DNA of 64,000 bases from Bacteroidetes bacterium GWF2_43_63 (GCA_001769275.1 MEOQ01000041.1:22755-86754); one strand, 5' to 3'. Positions 16,909-26,381 are shown, numbered from the stretch's first letter. Translations and numbers: made by a program. The notes: generated by a model not told the origin, from the sequence alone.

Positions 16909-19269
16909 TTAGTTCTTGACGGCCTTCAATCTCGCAAACCGCAGTACAAGCTGTTTTTGACCGGCTGCATCAAATTCAACCATGGCTTTTTTATTCTGAC
17001 CGATTCCTTCAATAAGAATCACTGTGCCGGCTCCAAACCGTGCGTGCTCGACCCGCATACCTTCCATAATATCTTCAACATCTGCAATCTCACTGTCGCT
17101 AAAAGCAGGAGCAGATTTCGGTTGTGGAACTTCTTTCTTTTTGAATTCAGGGCTTGATGAATCCTGTGCTTTTTTGTTATAAGAATGTCCGGATGCTTTT
17201 TGAGTTTTCTCCCTGAATGTATATCCGGGAGTAGTATTCTGCGATTTCACGCTGAATTCAGTATTCTCTTTCAGCTTGTTTCCCGGCGAAAACTTTTGTG
17301 GAATATCCAGCAGCGATGAATCAAGTTCCTCCAGAAAACGGCTCGGAGTGCAGAAATTCAGCTCACCCCATTTCAGTCTGGTATCGGCATAACTCAGCGT
17401 CAGTTTTTGCATGGCGCGTGTAACAGCCACATAAAACAATCGGCGCTCTTCTTCTATTTCAGCTCTGGATCCCATCGACATGGAACTTGGAAATAAATTT
17501 TCCTCAAGGCCGGCAATAAAAACATATGGAAACTCAAGTCCTTTGGCGGAATGCACGGTCATAAGCGAAACCCGGTCGGGGTTGTCCTTGTCCTCACCTT
17601 CATCAACGGTAGAGAGAAGCGAAACCATTTGCAGAAAGTCGCTCAGCGATGGTTTTTCGCCGTCATTGGCCTGTTCAAACTCATCTTCGAAACTACGGAT
17701 TCCGTTAAGAACCGATTCGATATTCTGATATCTCGTGACGCCTTCCGGAGAGCGATCTTCGAATAATTCTTTGATCAATCCGCTGCCGGTTGCAATTTTA
17801 GTTGCGAGTTCCCAGGCTGTGGATGAGTCGAGCTGAAGCTGATAGTGACGAACCAGCTCCATAAAATCTTTCAAACGCTTGATGGTTGAAGCGTTGAAAT
17901 CGTGATGATAAATATCGATGTTCTGAAGAATATTCCAAACCGGAACTTCCTGCTCGCTTGCATGCACCGAAAGCTTATGCAGCGTAGTATTTCCAATTCC
18001 TCTCGCCGGATAATTCACAATGCGGTAAAATGCCTCGTTATCGTTTGGGTTGATCACAATGCGAAAATATGCGATCAGATCTCTGACTTCTTTGCGTTTG
18101 TAAAATGACATTCCGCCATAAACGCGGTAAGGAATATTAAGTTTACGCAAGGCATCTTCCATAGCCCGCGATTGCGCATTGGTGCGATATAGAACGGCAA
18201 AATCGCTGTTTTTAAGATGATAAGTCATCCGGGTGTGGAAAATGGAATTGGCTATCAGCAAAGCTTCATCAACATCGTTGGATGCTTTTAAAAGCGAAAT
18301 CATTTCTCCTTCATCATTTCCGGTCCATACCATTTTGTGCAGCTGTGATTGATTGTTCTGAATCACAGAATTGGCGGCAGCAACGATGGTTTTGGTTGAG
18401 CGATAATTTTGCTCAAGCTTAAAGGTGTGAACAGATGGATAATCTTTATTGAAGTTGAGAATATTCTGAATATTGGCACCACGAAAGCCGTAGATGCTCT
18501 GTGCATCATCGCCCACCACGCAGATATTTTCGCGAAGTGCAGCCAGACGCTTCAATATAAGATACTGAGCGTAGTTTGTATCCTGATACTCGTCAACAAG
18601 AATATATTCAAACCGGTCCTGATATTTTTTAAGCACTTCAGGATAATGATGCATCAACAGATTTGTGTTGAAAAGCAAATCGTCGAAATCCATGGCTGCA
18701 GAACGTTTGCAGCGGTTCCAATATTCTTTGTAAATTTCAGTAATCTGAGGTTTTTTCGCCGTTTTATCCTGATATTGAATTTCCGGATCGTTTTTATACT
18801 GCTCCGGATTTATCAGATTCATTTTGGCTGCAGAAATTCTGTTGAGAACATAGCCGGGATTGTAGGCTTTATCATCAAGTTGAAATTCGCGCACAATGGC
18901 TTTCACAACACTTTTCGAATCATCGGTGTCGTAAATAGTGAAATCTTTTGGATAACCAATTTTTTCGCTTTCAATTTTCAGAATGCGTGCGAAAATAGAG
19001 TGGAAAGTTCCCATCCACAATGAATGAGCTTTTGCACCGCCTACCAGCTGAAAAATACGTTCTTTCATCTCGCGGGCTGCTTTATTTGTAAAAGTCAGCG
19101 CAAGAATATTGTGGGGCTGTACGCCGCTCTGGATGAGATAAGCCACGCGATAAGTGAGGACACGCGTTTTCCCTGATCCGGCACCGGCAAGCACCATTAC
19201 TGGGCCTTCGGTACAGGTCACTGCGTCGCGCTGTACGTCATTCAGATTATTTATAAATGATGGGGGCAT
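16909..19269 (-). CDS. pcrA: ATP-dependent DNA helicase, UvrD/PcrA type
   Basis: 786 residues. ATG at 19269 (MPPSFINNLNDVQRDAV) is chosen over an upstream TTG that lies inside the promoter. Superfamily 1 motifs in order: LNDVQRDAV (Q motif), GAGSGKT Walker A, FTNKAAREM, VDEYQDTN Walker B, GDDAQSIYGFRGA, LEQNYRS, VHSAKGLEFPYVF and VAVTRAMQKL. The C-terminus (about 735-786) has the PcrA Tudor-like fold: GMRVEHARFGAGTVI. It unwinds DNA 3' to 5' in nucleotide excision and mismatch repair and clears replication obstacles. A serine/lysine-rich linker precedes the Tudor-like part. Confidence 0.95.
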   Translation of the reverse strand: MPPSFINNLNDVQRDAVTCTEGPVMVLAGAGSGKTRVLTYRVAYLIQSGVQPHNILALTFTNKAAREMKERIFQLVGGAKAHSLWMGTFHSIFARILKIESEKIGYPKDFTIYDTDDSKSVVKAIVREFQLDDKAYNPGYVLNRISAAKMNLINPEQYKNDPEIQYQDKTAKKPQITEIYKEYWNRCKRSAAMDFDDLLFNTNLLMHHYPEVLKKYQDRFEYILVDEYQDTNYAQYLILKRLAALRENICVVGDDAQSIYGFRGANIQNILNFNKDYPSVHTFKLEQNYRSTKTIVAAANSVIQNNQSQLHKMVWTGNDEGEMISLLKASNDVDEALLIANSIFHTRMTYHLKNSDFAVLYRTNAQSRAMEDALRKLNIPYRVYGGMSFYKRKEVRDLIAYFRIVINPNDNEAFYRIVNYPARGIGNTTLHKLSVHASEQEVPVWNILQNIDIYHHDFNASTIKRLKDFMELVRHYQLQLDSSTAWELATKIATGSGLIKELFEDRSPEGVTRYQNIESVLNGIRSFEDEFEQANDGEKPSLSDFLQMVSLLSTVDEGEDKDNPDRVSLMTVHSAKGLEFPYVFIAGLEENLFPSSMSMGSRAEIEEERRLFYVAVTRAMQKLTLSYADTRLKWGELNFCTPSRFLEELDSSLLDIPQKFSPGNKLKENTEFSVKSQNTTPGYTFREKTQKASGHSYNKKAQDSSSPEFKKKEVPQPKSAPAFSDSEIADVEDIMEGMRVEHARFGAGTVILIEGIGQNKKAMVEFDAAGQKQLVLRFARLKAVKN

Positions 19270-19281
19270 ATTGAATAAATG

Positions 19282-19313
19282 CAAAATTACGCTGAATTAC
19301 TGAAATAATCAAA
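19282..19313 (-). promoter_or_regulatory. Bacteroidota-type promoter for the helicase gene
   Basis: Minus strand: TTTG (19313-19310), 20 bases, TAATTTTG (19289-19282). The start codon lies only 12 bases beyond the -7 element, so the leader is very short. Confidence 0.75.
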
Positions 19314-19331
19314 TACTTTTATCAGCTACCA

Positions 19332-19457
19332 GCTTTCAGCTCTGAGAAGGAGCTTAGTCGTTACATTCGTTACGCGTTACAGACGTTACAAACGTTACAA
19401 AGTTACATCATAGCTGACAGCCATCTGAAGTCGGCTTTCCGCTCTGAGAAGGAGCTT
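19332..19457 (+). repeat. 24-bp direct repeat around a GTTACA-rich tandem array
   Basis: A 24-base sequence (GCTTTCAGCTCTGAGAAGGA...) at 19332-19355 recurs at 19434-19457 with one mismatch. Between them, 19359-19410 holds about six units of the type CGTTACAAA. Similar CGTTACAATCGTTACG units occur at 45930-45990. Confidence 0.75.
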
Positions 19458-19511
19458 TGAAGGTCAACCTCTCTGCGTCGCGACTTTGTCATCACATGAA
19501 ACGTGACAAGC

Positions 19512-19527
19512 TGTTTCACGTGAAGCG
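19512..19527. promoter_or_regulatory. Probable parS centromere site
   Basis: TGTTTCACGTGAAGCG matches the bacterial parS consensus TGTTTCACGTGAAACA at 14 of 16 positions, including the central palindrome TTCACGTGAA. It lies 158 bases beyond the end of the lepB gene that closes the parAB operon. A related ATGAAACGTGACA is 10 bases to its left. ParB should bind here; the surrounding DNA is repeat-rich, so chance resemblance is not excluded. Confidence 0.6.
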
Positions 19528-19598
19528 ACCTCTGTGCGTTGAGCCTTGTGCGTTGTGCCGCATGCTCCAACGTCGTCTTTAAAAACTTTATAAACTAA

Positions 19599-19720
19599 TG
19601 ACCATCCATCTCAAAGGAGCTTCGCACACATTGTCCCTGGGGCCTTTGGCCCAAGGCTAACATAATTTGCGCCTTCAGCGCATCCTATGGTACTTCGGAG
19701 CTTTCTTTTATGCCTTCCAC
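19599..19720 (+). repeat. Dispersed repeat family B, copy 1
   Basis: Starts TGACCATCCATCTCAAAGGA, includes GCTTCGCACACATTGTCCC then a variable centre, and ends near CTTTCTTTTATGCCTTCCAC. Related copies lie at 28740-28942 (same orientation) and 58602-58724 (opposite). The rest of 19458-19755 has no gene. Confidence 0.7.
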
Positions 19721-19755
19721 TTTATTAACTTTCCACTACTAATGTGCGAAGCACA

Positions 19756-21354
19756 TCAGTGCACCAGTCTCAGCATTTTTCTCCAGCGAATTTTTCCGGT
19801 TGTCAGAGAGTGATCTTTATCAAGACTAAGCCAGACAAATGCAGCTTTACCAACAATGTGATCTTCCGGAACAAAGCCCCAGTAGCGGCCGTCGGCAGAG
19901 TTATGCCGGTTGTCGCCCATCATGAAATAATAATCCATTTTGAAAGTATAGCTGTTGGAAACTTTTCCATTAATAAAGATTTTTCCACCTTTAACTTCGA
20001 GCGTATTGCCTTCATAAATACTGATGATACGAGAATACAATACATAATTGGTTGTATCGATTTTCACAGTCTGGCCTTTTGCAGGAACCTGCAATGGTCC
20101 GAAATAATCTCTGTTCCAGGGGAATGCAGGGCTGTGTGGAAAGATGGTCGGATCCCACGCTGTATCGTTCAGAACTTCAGGAACAGTGTCAAGCATGGTT
20201 CCGAATTTTGCGTTGAATTCACGCAGCATTTCAAAAGTCATTGGCAGAACCATCACATTACTCGGCATGTTTGAATATCTCACGTAATCGGACGATGCTT
20301 TGATGTCATCGAGACTAATTCCCATTTCATTGAGTTTTTTACGTGGAGCGAGTGTGCCTGGCTTGAAAGTGAATTTGTAATTATACTGCATATCTCCAGG
20401 GTTTTCAGCGGCTTGTCCATTAATGTACAACTGCCTTCCCTTTATTTCAATAACATCGCCTGGTATTGCGATGCAGCGCTTGATGTAGTTTTCGCGTTTA
20501 TCAACCGGGCGTACCGTTATTTCAGACCATTGTAGAACCGCACGGCGAGCCATGTCCATATATTGCGGATAATCTTGCATCTGTTTTCCACTTTCCAAAG
20601 CCATTCCAACTGCCTGTTCGATCACCATTCCATAATAAGTCTTGGCCTGGTTTTTCAGCATCACCGTGTCACCGGCAGGGAAATTGAAAACAACCACGTC
20701 GTTGTTTTTTATTTTATTGAATGCAGGGTAACGATAGTATGGGAGTTGAATCCAGCTTATGTAGCTTTTAGATTCCTTGGTCAGGGGCATTGTATGATGG
20801 ACAAATGGAAACGAAAAAGGAGTCATAGGCGGCCTCGATCCGTAAGTCATTTTGTCAACAAAGAGGAAATCGCCCACCAACAGCGACTTTTCCATCGATG
20901 ATGTCGGGATTGTATATGCTTCGATAAAAAACATTCGGATAACGGTGGCTGCAATAACTGCGAAAACAATGGCTTCGACCCATTCGCGCGAAAATGATTT
21001 CTTTCTTTTTTCCTGCTGATCCGGATGAATATAAACAAGCTTTTTGTTGAAAGCCAGATATGGCAAATAGAAAAATGGAAACATGATTGATAGAATCTGT
21101 GCCCCGATGCTGTGTTTGTTGAATGCTTTGAGCGTTTCGACAATCAGCAGCATCACCATAAATACATTGATGTAGGGCATGAGCGTGAAAATGAGCCACC
21201 ACATTGGTTTCTTCACAATCCGCAGCCAGATAACCACATTATACACCGGCACGAAAGCCAGATACGGCGACTGTCCTGCCTTGCGAAAAATAAATGCAAG
21301 ACTCACAACTGTGAGCAGAAAAAATACCAGTGTGAAAAGAATGACCAAGTCCAT
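19756..21354 (-). CDS. lepB: Signal peptidase I, long Bacteroidota form
   Basis: 532 residues. A DUF5684-like membrane domain (about 1-105, several hydrophobic helices) precedes the usual anchor helix (about 125-145) and catalytic region: [14 protein letters not shown] with Ser153, and [15 protein letters not shown] with Lys292, the Ser/Lys dyad, then [16 protein letters not shown]. Large insertions separate the conserved boxes, making it about twice the length of many LepBs. It cleaves signal peptides at the outer face of the inner membrane, supplying the many exported proteins seen here. Last gene of parA-parB-DUF5683-dapB-lepB, 33 bases after dapB. Confidence 0.95.
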   Translation of the reverse strand: MDLVILFTLVFFLLTVVSLAFIFRKAGQSPYLAFVPVYNVVIWLRIVKKPMWWLIFTLMPYINVFMVMLLIVETLKAFNKHSIGAQILSIMFPFFYLPYLAFNKKLVYIHPDQQEKRKKSFSREWVEAIVFAVIAATVIRMFFIEAYTIPTSSMEKSLLVGDFLFVDKMTYGSRPPMTPFSFPFVHHTMPLTKESKSYISWIQLPYYRYPAFNKIKNNDVVVFNFPAGDTVMLKNQAKTYYGMVIEQAVGMALESGKQMQDYPQYMDMARRAVLQWSEITVRPVDKRENYIKRCIAIPGDVIEIKGRQLYINGQAAENPGDMQYNYKFTFKPGTLAPRKKLNEMGISLDDIKASSDYVRYSNMPSNVMVLPMTFEMLREFNAKFGTMLDTVPEVLNDTAWDPTIFPHSPAFPWNRDYFGPLQVPAKGQTVKIDTTNYVLYSRIISIYEGNTLEVKGGKIFINGKVSNSYTFKMDYYFMMGDNRHNSADGRYWGFVPEDHIVGKAAFVWLSLDKDHSLTTGKIRWRKMLRLVH

Positions 21355-21387
21355 ATGATTCAGTTTTTACAAATAACGATTAAAACT

Positions 21388-22116
21388 CTATTTATTGCCG
21401 GATGCAAATATTTCTTCGAACACCTGCGAAAAGTCGAAAAATCCTTTTTTGTCGCAAAGCCACTCTGCAGCTTTCAATGCGCCTTTCGCGAAGCCTTCAC
21501 GGCTGCTGGCTCTGTGCACCAATTCAATTTCATCCATGTCGGAAGAAAAAAGTACGGAATGAATTCCTGTCACATCCTGCCTCCGATGCGCGTCGATGTG
21601 AATTTTTCCTTCTTCCTTTTTCAGGCTCCAGCCATCATATTGAGGCATTCGCTCATGTATAATGTTTGCAGCAGTAATGGCGGTGCCACTGGGTTTGTCC
21701 TTTTTATTCACATGATGTGTTTCATCAATCATAACCGTATATCCGGATGACATTGCCAAACCCGCAGCAGCAACTTTCAGCGCATTGAACCACACGTTCA
21801 CACCAATACTATAATTGCTGCCAAACATTACAGCAGCATTTTTCTGCAGACAGAGTTTTTTAACTTCATCGCGGTATTTATCCCATCCGGTTGTTCCGCA
21901 CACAACTGGAATTCCCCACTCAATACAATGTTTCAGATTGTCGGCTGCGTTATCAGGCTGCGTGAATTCAATGGCAACATCGGGGCGATCAGCATCTGTG
22001 AAACGAGGCCAGAACTGCCCTGCATCGACAACGGCCACCACTTCATGTCTTTCTGCTTTTGCAAGCGTCTCAATCATTTTACCCATTTTCCCATAACCAA
22101 TAATGAAAATTTTCAT
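21388..22116 (-). CDS. dapB: 4-hydroxy-tetrahydrodipicolinate reductase
   Basis: 242 residues with a Rossmann start (MKIFIIGYGKMGKMIETLA), VVCGTTGWD, and GSNYSIGVNVWF. The family substrate motif E(L)HHxxKxDxPSGTA appears as ETHHVNKKDKPSGTAITAA. Reduces the dihydrodipicolinate precursor with NAD(P)H in the diaminopimelate/lysine pathway, feeding peptidoglycan cross-links. Its start overlaps the DUF5683 stop by 4 bases (ATGA). Confidence 0.95.
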   Translation of the reverse strand: MKIFIIGYGKMGKMIETLAKAERHEVVAVVDAGQFWPRFTDADRPDVAIEFTQPDNAADNLKHCIEWGIPVVCGTTGWDKYRDEVKKLCLQKNAAVMFGSNYSIGVNVWFNALKVAAAGLAMSSGYTVMIDETHHVNKKDKPSGTAITAANIIHERMPQYDGWSLKKEEGKIHIDAHRRQDVTGIHSVLFSSDMDEIELVHRASSREGFAKGALKAAEWLCDKKGFFDFSQVFEEIFASGNK

Positions 22117-22658
22117 GGTTTCAATTTAAAGGTTAATGAAAGTCCGCCGCCGAAAGAGGAAGTCCCTGGCCCAACACTCCAGACCGAAGGCTGTATGCGC
22201 AGACTCAGGTCGTCGCTGATATCGAAATCGTATAAATGCGCATCAACAGATGCATCCACAATGTTCAGTACATATACAGCCGCAATGATAATGACTGATA
22301 ATTCCAGATTATGCCGGTAGTAATTTCTCAGATCAAGCAGATTGGATGCTGAGTAGCGCGGAAATGCATCGATGGTTGCATCAAGGGTGTCGGTGCGGGC
22401 AATGTACGCATCGCGAAATGTCTGATATTTATTATTGTTCCACACAATGGCATATCCAACACCACCAAGGCCCGCATAAAGGATGGGAATTTTCCAGTAT
22501 TTTTTGTTGTAGGCCTGTCCCAGTCCGGGCAGGCAGGCAGACATAATTGTAGCTTTTTTAGGAGAATGCACCACAACTGTGGTATCATCAATATTTTGAG
22601 CTTTGACAATATTGAGGAATGCGAAAATCAGAAGTATTGTCGCAGCAATCCTTTTCAT
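22113..22658 (-). CDS. DUF5683 membrane protein
   Basis: 181 residues. ATG at 22658 is preferred to the TTG at 22664. A signal-peptide-like N-terminus (MKRIAATILLIFAFLNIVKA) is followed by the family core PGLGQAYNKKYWKIPILYAGLGG, a second hydrophobic stretch, and YYRHNLELSVIIIAAVYVLNIVDASVDAHLYDFD near the C-terminus. DUF5683 has no established role; in Bacteroidota it typically sits between parB and dapB, as here. A 2-base gap follows parB. Confidence 0.85.
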   Translation of the reverse strand: MKRIAATILLIFAFLNIVKAQNIDDTTVVVHSPKKATIMSACLPGLGQAYNKKYWKIPILYAGLGGVGYAIVWNNNKYQTFRDAYIARTDTLDATIDAFPRYSASNLLDLRNYYRHNLELSVIIIAAVYVLNIVDASVDAHLYDFDISDDLSLRIQPSVWSVGPGTSSFGGGLSLTFKLKP

Positions 22659-22660
22659 TG

Positions 22661-23530
22661 TCAATGAAAAATTGTTTCGATTTTTTTCAACTCATCTTCA
22701 TTCTTGAAATGAATGGTGAGAGTGCCGCCTTTAGCTCCACCTTTCACCAAGACTTTCAATCCTATTTTTTCTGCAATGGTTTTCTGCAAAGCTTCGTGCG
22801 CATTTTCCTTCTCTTTTTTTCTTGCCGTTTTCTTTTCAGGCATTGAAGCCATTCCGCGAACGATATCCTCGACCTGACGAACTGACAAATCTTCACTGAC
22901 TATGCGTTCGAAAACAGTTCTCATTTTATCCTGATCATCAAGTCCAACGAGTGAACGTGCGTGGCCCATGGTGATTTTATTATCGCGGATGCCAGCCTGA
23001 ATTTCAATGGGTAATTTCAGCAAACGAAGGTAATTGGCAACCGTAGTGCGCTTTTTACCGACTTTCTCGCTCAGCATTTCCTGAGTCATTTTATACTCTT
23101 CCATGAGCTTGTCGAAAGTGAGTGCGATTTCAATGGCATTGAGGTTTTCGCGCTGAATATTTTCGACCAGTGCCATCTGCAGTACAGCTTCATCATCTGC
23201 TTCGCGGATAAATGCAGGAATCTGGTTCAGTCCGGCCATTTTCGAAGCGCGCAATCTGCGTTCACCTGAAATGAGCTGATATTTTCCGTTTTTAAGTTTG
23301 CGTACAGTGATTGGTTGAATAAGCCCCTGATGCTTGATAGATTCAGACAATCCCTTCAGCGCTTCCTGCTCGAAACGATCGCGGGGTTGATAAGGATTTG
23401 CCTCAATCTCATCGATATCGATCAGTGGGAAAGCTATTACCGGAGTGGATACGCCATGAGACGATTCTTCGTTTGCACCTTCAAGAAGAGCACCCAGTCC
23501 ACGTCCCAATGCATTTTTTTTTGTATTCAT
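22661..23530 (-). CDS. parB: Chromosome partitioning protein ParB
   Basis: 289 residues; ATG at 23530 is used instead of the TTG three bases before it. The N-terminal motif KKNALGRGLGALL, then IEANPYQPRDRF, LIQPITVRK and GERRLRASK form the CTP/parS-binding domain; MTQEMLSEKVGKKRTTVANYLRLL is the helix-turn-helix. A Lys-rich linker (about 235-255) leads to the C-terminal dimerisation region. It binds parS and acts with ParA to place chromosome origins; a probable parS lies at 19512. Starts 34 bases after parA. Confidence 0.95.
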   Translation of the reverse strand: MNTKKNALGRGLGALLEGANEESSHGVSTPVIAFPLIDIDEIEANPYQPRDRFEQEALKGLSESIKHQGLIQPITVRKLKNGKYQLISGERRLRASKMAGLNQIPAFIREADDEAVLQMALVENIQRENLNAIEIALTFDKLMEEYKMTQEMLSEKVGKKRTTVANYLRLLKLPIEIQAGIRDNKITMGHARSLVGLDDQDKMRTVFERIVSEDLSVRQVEDIVRGMASMPEKKTARKKEKENAHEALQKTIAEKIGLKVLVKGGAKGGTLTIHFKNEDELKKIETIFH

Positions 23531-23564
23531 CAAATTGAAATTCAGTCGTTGATTTTGAAAATTA

Positions 23565-24344
23565 CTATTGTGGTTTCAGCATGTTGTTTCGTTGCAGAAT
23601 TTCGCGCGCAAGATTGAGATAACTGATTGAACCTTTGCTTTCCGCATCAAACATGATTATGCTTTCGCCAAACGATGGAGCCTCTCCAAGACGGGTATTC
23701 CGGGGAATGATTGTTTCAAAAACCATTTCTTTAAAATGATTTCGGACTTCATCGACCACCTGATTCGACAAGCGAAGGCGAACGTCATACATCGTGAGCA
23801 AAATTCCTTCTATGGCGAGTTCCTGATTCAGTCTGGTCTGTACGATTTTTATTGTATTCAAAAGTTTACCAAGGCCTTCGAGCGCAAAATATTCGCATTG
23901 CACCGGAATCAATACAGAATCGGATGCGGTGAGCGAGTTTACAGTGATAAGTCCAAGCGATGGAGAGCAATCGATAATGATAAAATCGTACTGGTCCTTC
24001 AACTGGCGCACCACTTTACGCATCATGCGTTCGCGGTTTTCCATGTTGATCATTTCTATTTCAGCACCGACAAGATCGATATGAGCTGGAAGAATATCAA
24101 GATTCGGGGTTTTTGTATGCAAAATGGCATCGGCCGGATTTACATTGTCAACAATGCATTCGTAAATACTGGTTCTGATATTCTTTGGATCGAAGCCCAG
24201 TCCCGAAGTGGCATTTGCCTGCGGGTCAGCATCGATGAGCAAAACTTTATTCTCCAGCACAGCCAGCCCGGCGCTTACATTGATAGCACTGGTGGTTTTC
24301 CCTACACCGCCCTTCTGATTGGCGATTGAAATAACTTTTCCCAT
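23565..24344 (-). CDS. parA: Chromosome partitioning ATPase ParA (Soj)
   Basis: 259 residues, all deviant Walker motifs present: QKGGVGKTTSAINVS (signature Lys in KGGVGKT), LLIDADPQANATSGLG and FIIIDCSPSLGLITVNSL. A small Soj-type chromosomal ParA without an N-terminal DNA-binding extension. It forms ATP-dependent dimers on the nucleoid that move ParB-parS complexes. First gene of the five-gene operon, with a strong promoter 32 bases upstream. Confidence 0.95.
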   Translation of the reverse strand: MGKVISIANQKGGVGKTTSAINVSAGLAVLENKVLLIDADPQANATSGLGFDPKNIRTSIYECIVDNVNPADAILHTKTPNLDILPAHIDLVGAEIEMINMENRERMMRKVVRQLKDQYDFIIIDCSPSLGLITVNSLTASDSVLIPVQCEYFALEGLGKLLNTIKIVQTRLNQELAIEGILLTMYDVRLRLSNQVVDEVRNHFKEMVFETIIPRNTRLGEAPSFGESIIMFDAESKGSISYLNLAREILQRNNMLKPQ

Positions 24345-24375
24345 AAAACAACTACGAGGTTAAAAATTGAACGGT

Positions 24376-24405
24376 CAAAAATACAAATTATTCCGCACTT
24401 TTCAA
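24376..24405 (-). promoter_or_regulatory. Bacteroidota-type promoter for parA-lepB operon
   Basis: Minus strand: TTG (24405-24403), 19 bases, TATTTTTG (24383-24376). Confidence 0.75.
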
Positions 24406-24435
24406 TGAGCGGAATAACTAAATGTGTGAATACAA

Positions 24436-24777
24436 CTACAAATCAGATTGTTCCTGATTCAGATCGCTGCTATACTCCTGCTGGTCGGCAAACTCATGAA
24501 AAACTTCTTCCGGAGCCTTTTCGCCCGTGCGGATGAAGTTCACCACCACATCCAACCCTTTGGCGAATTTGTCGAAATCTTCTTTGTACAGAAAAATCTT
24601 GTGCTTCTCGTAAAAGAACTTTCCACTTTCCTCATTGAAGCGTTTTTTGCTTTCTGTGATGGTGATGTACATTTCACCACTCTTCATTTCCTTTACATCG
24701 AAAAAATAGGTGCGCTTTCCGGCACGTACAGGTCTCGAGTAAATTTCATCCCTTTCTTTTCTGTCAAATTCTTCCAT
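24436..24777 (-). CDS. PUR-family DNA/RNA-binding protein (DUF3276)
   Basis: 113 residues from MEEFDRKERDEIYSR. ATG 24777 fits both the family start and the promoter just upstream; an ATG 18 bases earlier is less likely. The single PUR-like repeat reads RAGKRTYFFDVKEMKSGEMYITITESKK, followed by KIFLYKEDFDKFAKGL and an acidic tail. Relatives in Bacteroidota and spirochaetes bind single-stranded nucleic acid; the Borrelia homologue binds DNA and RNA. Probably a nucleic-acid-binding regulator. Monocistronic. Confidence 0.85.
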   Translation of the reverse strand: MEEFDRKERDEIYSRPVRAGKRTYFFDVKEMKSGEMYITITESKKRFNEESGKFFYEKHKIFLYKEDFDKFAKGLDVVVNFIRTGEKAPEEVFHEFADQQEYSSDLNQEQSDL

Positions 24778-24803
24778 ATAAAAAATATTACCCAATGTAA
24801 ACG

Positions 24804-24834
24804 CAAAACTAAATATTAATTCTGTTATTTCAAA
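24804..24834 (-). promoter_or_regulatory. Bacteroidota-type promoter for the PUR-like gene
   Basis: Minus strand: TTTG (24834-24831), 19 bases, TAGTTTTG (24811-24804), a clean match; start codon 26 bases downstream. Confidence 0.8.
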
Positions 24835-24916
24835 AATATTTTACGGCATACCGGCAAAAAATACACATGGAATGCTACAATATTGATTTATGACGTTTTA
24901 ATGCCTTTTATTGGTT

Positions 24917-25819
24917 TTAATTCATCGGACCAAATAAGCCGGTACTCAGGTACTTCTCCCCACGGTCAGGAAAAATAACCACGATCTTTCCGCATTTGAT
25001 TTTTCTGGCGGTTTCAATAGCAGCTATCATAGCTGCACCACTGCTCATCCCGACAAAAATACCTTCTTCGGCTACAATCCGGCGAGCCATTTCATAGGCC
25101 TCATCTGTTTCAATCATTATGGTTTCATCGATCAGCTCCGGCTTGTAAATTGACGGAACAATGGCTTCTTCCATGTTTTTCAATCCCTGGATGTAATGAC
25201 CTTTTACCGGATGTGCACACACAATGCGGATGGATGGATTGTTTTCCTTCAGTCCTTTTCCAACGCCCATAATGGTGCCCGATGTTCCGATGGCCGACAC
25301 GAGATAATCGACCTTTCCATTGGTCTGTTTCCAGATTTCCTCGCTGGTGGTCTTGTAATGCGCCATTTTATTGTAACGGTTCGAGAACTGATCAGGCATG
25401 AAATATTTGTCGGGTTCAGCAGACACCATTTCACGAGCTTTGCGGATTGCGCCATCGGTACCCTCATTGGCATCCGTAAGAATGACTTCTCCTCCGAAAG
25501 CAGCAATCATGCTCCTGCGCTCAGGTGATACAGCGGCACTCATAACAATCTGGATCCGATAACCCTTCACTGAAGCAATCATGGCCAGACCGATTCCCGT
25601 GTTGCCCGATGTTGGCTCAATAATGATTCTCCCGTTTTTCAAATGACCTTCTGCTTCGGCCTGCTCAATCATCTTCAGAGCAATGCGATCTTTGATGCTT
25701 CCTGTTGGATTATTTCCTTCTACTTTGGCAAAAATCTGCACTGCCGGATTCGGATTCAGCTTGTTTATCAGTACCAGCGGCGTGTTTCCAATCGATTGTA
25801 AAATATTTTCGCAAATCAT
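24917..25819 (-). CDS. cysM: Cysteine synthase (O-acetylserine sulfhydrylase), CysM-like
   Basis: 300 residues from MICENILQSIGNTPLV; an upstream in-frame ATG at 25882 would add 21 atypical residues. PLP lysine is in NPTGSIKDRIALKM, the substrate loop is PTSGNTGIGLAM, and the phosphate-binding loop GTSGTIMGVGKGL is closer to CysM (GTTGTIMG) than CysK (GTGGT). Late MSSGAAMIAA fits the fold. Converts O-acetylserine (or phosphoserine/thiosulfate in some relatives) to cysteine. The same strand carries a deaminase and aminotransferase upstream, with an 80-base gap, so cotranscription is possible. Confidence 0.85.
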   Translation of the reverse strand: MICENILQSIGNTPLVLINKLNPNPAVQIFAKVEGNNPTGSIKDRIALKMIEQAEAEGHLKNGRIIIEPTSGNTGIGLAMIASVKGYRIQIVMSAAVSPERRSMIAAFGGEVILTDANEGTDGAIRKAREMVSAEPDKYFMPDQFSNRYNKMAHYKTTSEEIWKQTNGKVDYLVSAIGTSGTIMGVGKGLKENNPSIRIVCAHPVKGHYIQGLKNMEEAIVPSIYKPELIDETIMIETDEAYEMARRIVAEEGIFVGMSSGAAMIAAIETARKIKCGKIVVIFPDRGEKYLSTGLFGPMN

Positions 25820-25899
25820 TTTGTTTGTTTTCAGGCAATAAGATAACCGTTTCCCATCCTGGGGAAATATCGGAAACATCATTGCGATTGGTTTTTAAA

Positions 25900-26379
25900 T
25901 CAGTATTCCGTCTTTCCTTCAGATTCTTTCCAGAGTTGGAAAGGTAGTTTGAATGCTTCTTCGGGACAATACTCTGTTTTAAGATGCCTGGCTTCAATGC
26001 TCAATTCCAGTTCCTCGTAAATAAATGCATCATCAAATCCAACGCTGGCTGCGTCATGCTTTGATGTAGCAAATACCAGCCGTTCGGGGCGCGCCCAGTA
26101 AATGGCTCCCAGGCACATGGGGCAAGGTTCGCAACTGCTGTACAAAATGCAGTCTTTCAATTGAAAGTCTTTCAATTTCGAAGTGGCATTCCGGATGGCT
26201 GTTACTTCGGCATGGGCCGTTGGGTCATTACTGCTTGTGACCAGGTTTACCCCGGTTGCCAGGACTTCACCATCTTTCACAATGACAGCTCCGAAGGGCC
26301 CCCCTCTTCCGCTGCGTACATTCTCTGCGGCAAGATCAACTGCCATCTGCAGAAAATATCTGTCATTTTTATTTTCCAT
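25900..26379 (-). CDS. CDA-type nucleoside/guanine deaminase
   Basis: 159 residues with the zinc site of the cytidine-deaminase fold: TAHAEVTAI (ligand His and catalytic Glu) and SSCEPCPMCLGAIYWA (two Cys ligands). GGPFGAVIVKDG and the C-terminal KTEYCPEEAFKLPFQLW resemble the small guanine deaminases (GuaD of Bacillus) more than TadA; the end is used for domain swapping in GuaD. Likely converts guanine to xanthine, though another base is possible. Begins 2 bases after the aminotransferase stop. Confidence 0.8.
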   Translation of the reverse strand: MENKNDRYFLQMAVDLAAENVRSGRGGPFGAVIVKDGEVLATGVNLVTSSNDPTAHAEVTAIRNATSKLKDFQLKDCILYSSCEPCPMCLGAIYWARPERLVFATSKHDAASVGFDDAFIYEELELSIEARHLKTEYCPEEAFKLPFQLWKESEGKTEY

Positions 26380-26381
26380 GA

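Noticed and set aside
18409..19023. Open frame of 204 codons on the plus strand
   Set aside because: It lies wholly antisense to the helicase, whose motifs are unambiguous; the translation is low-complexity and Phe/Ile-rich with no domain.
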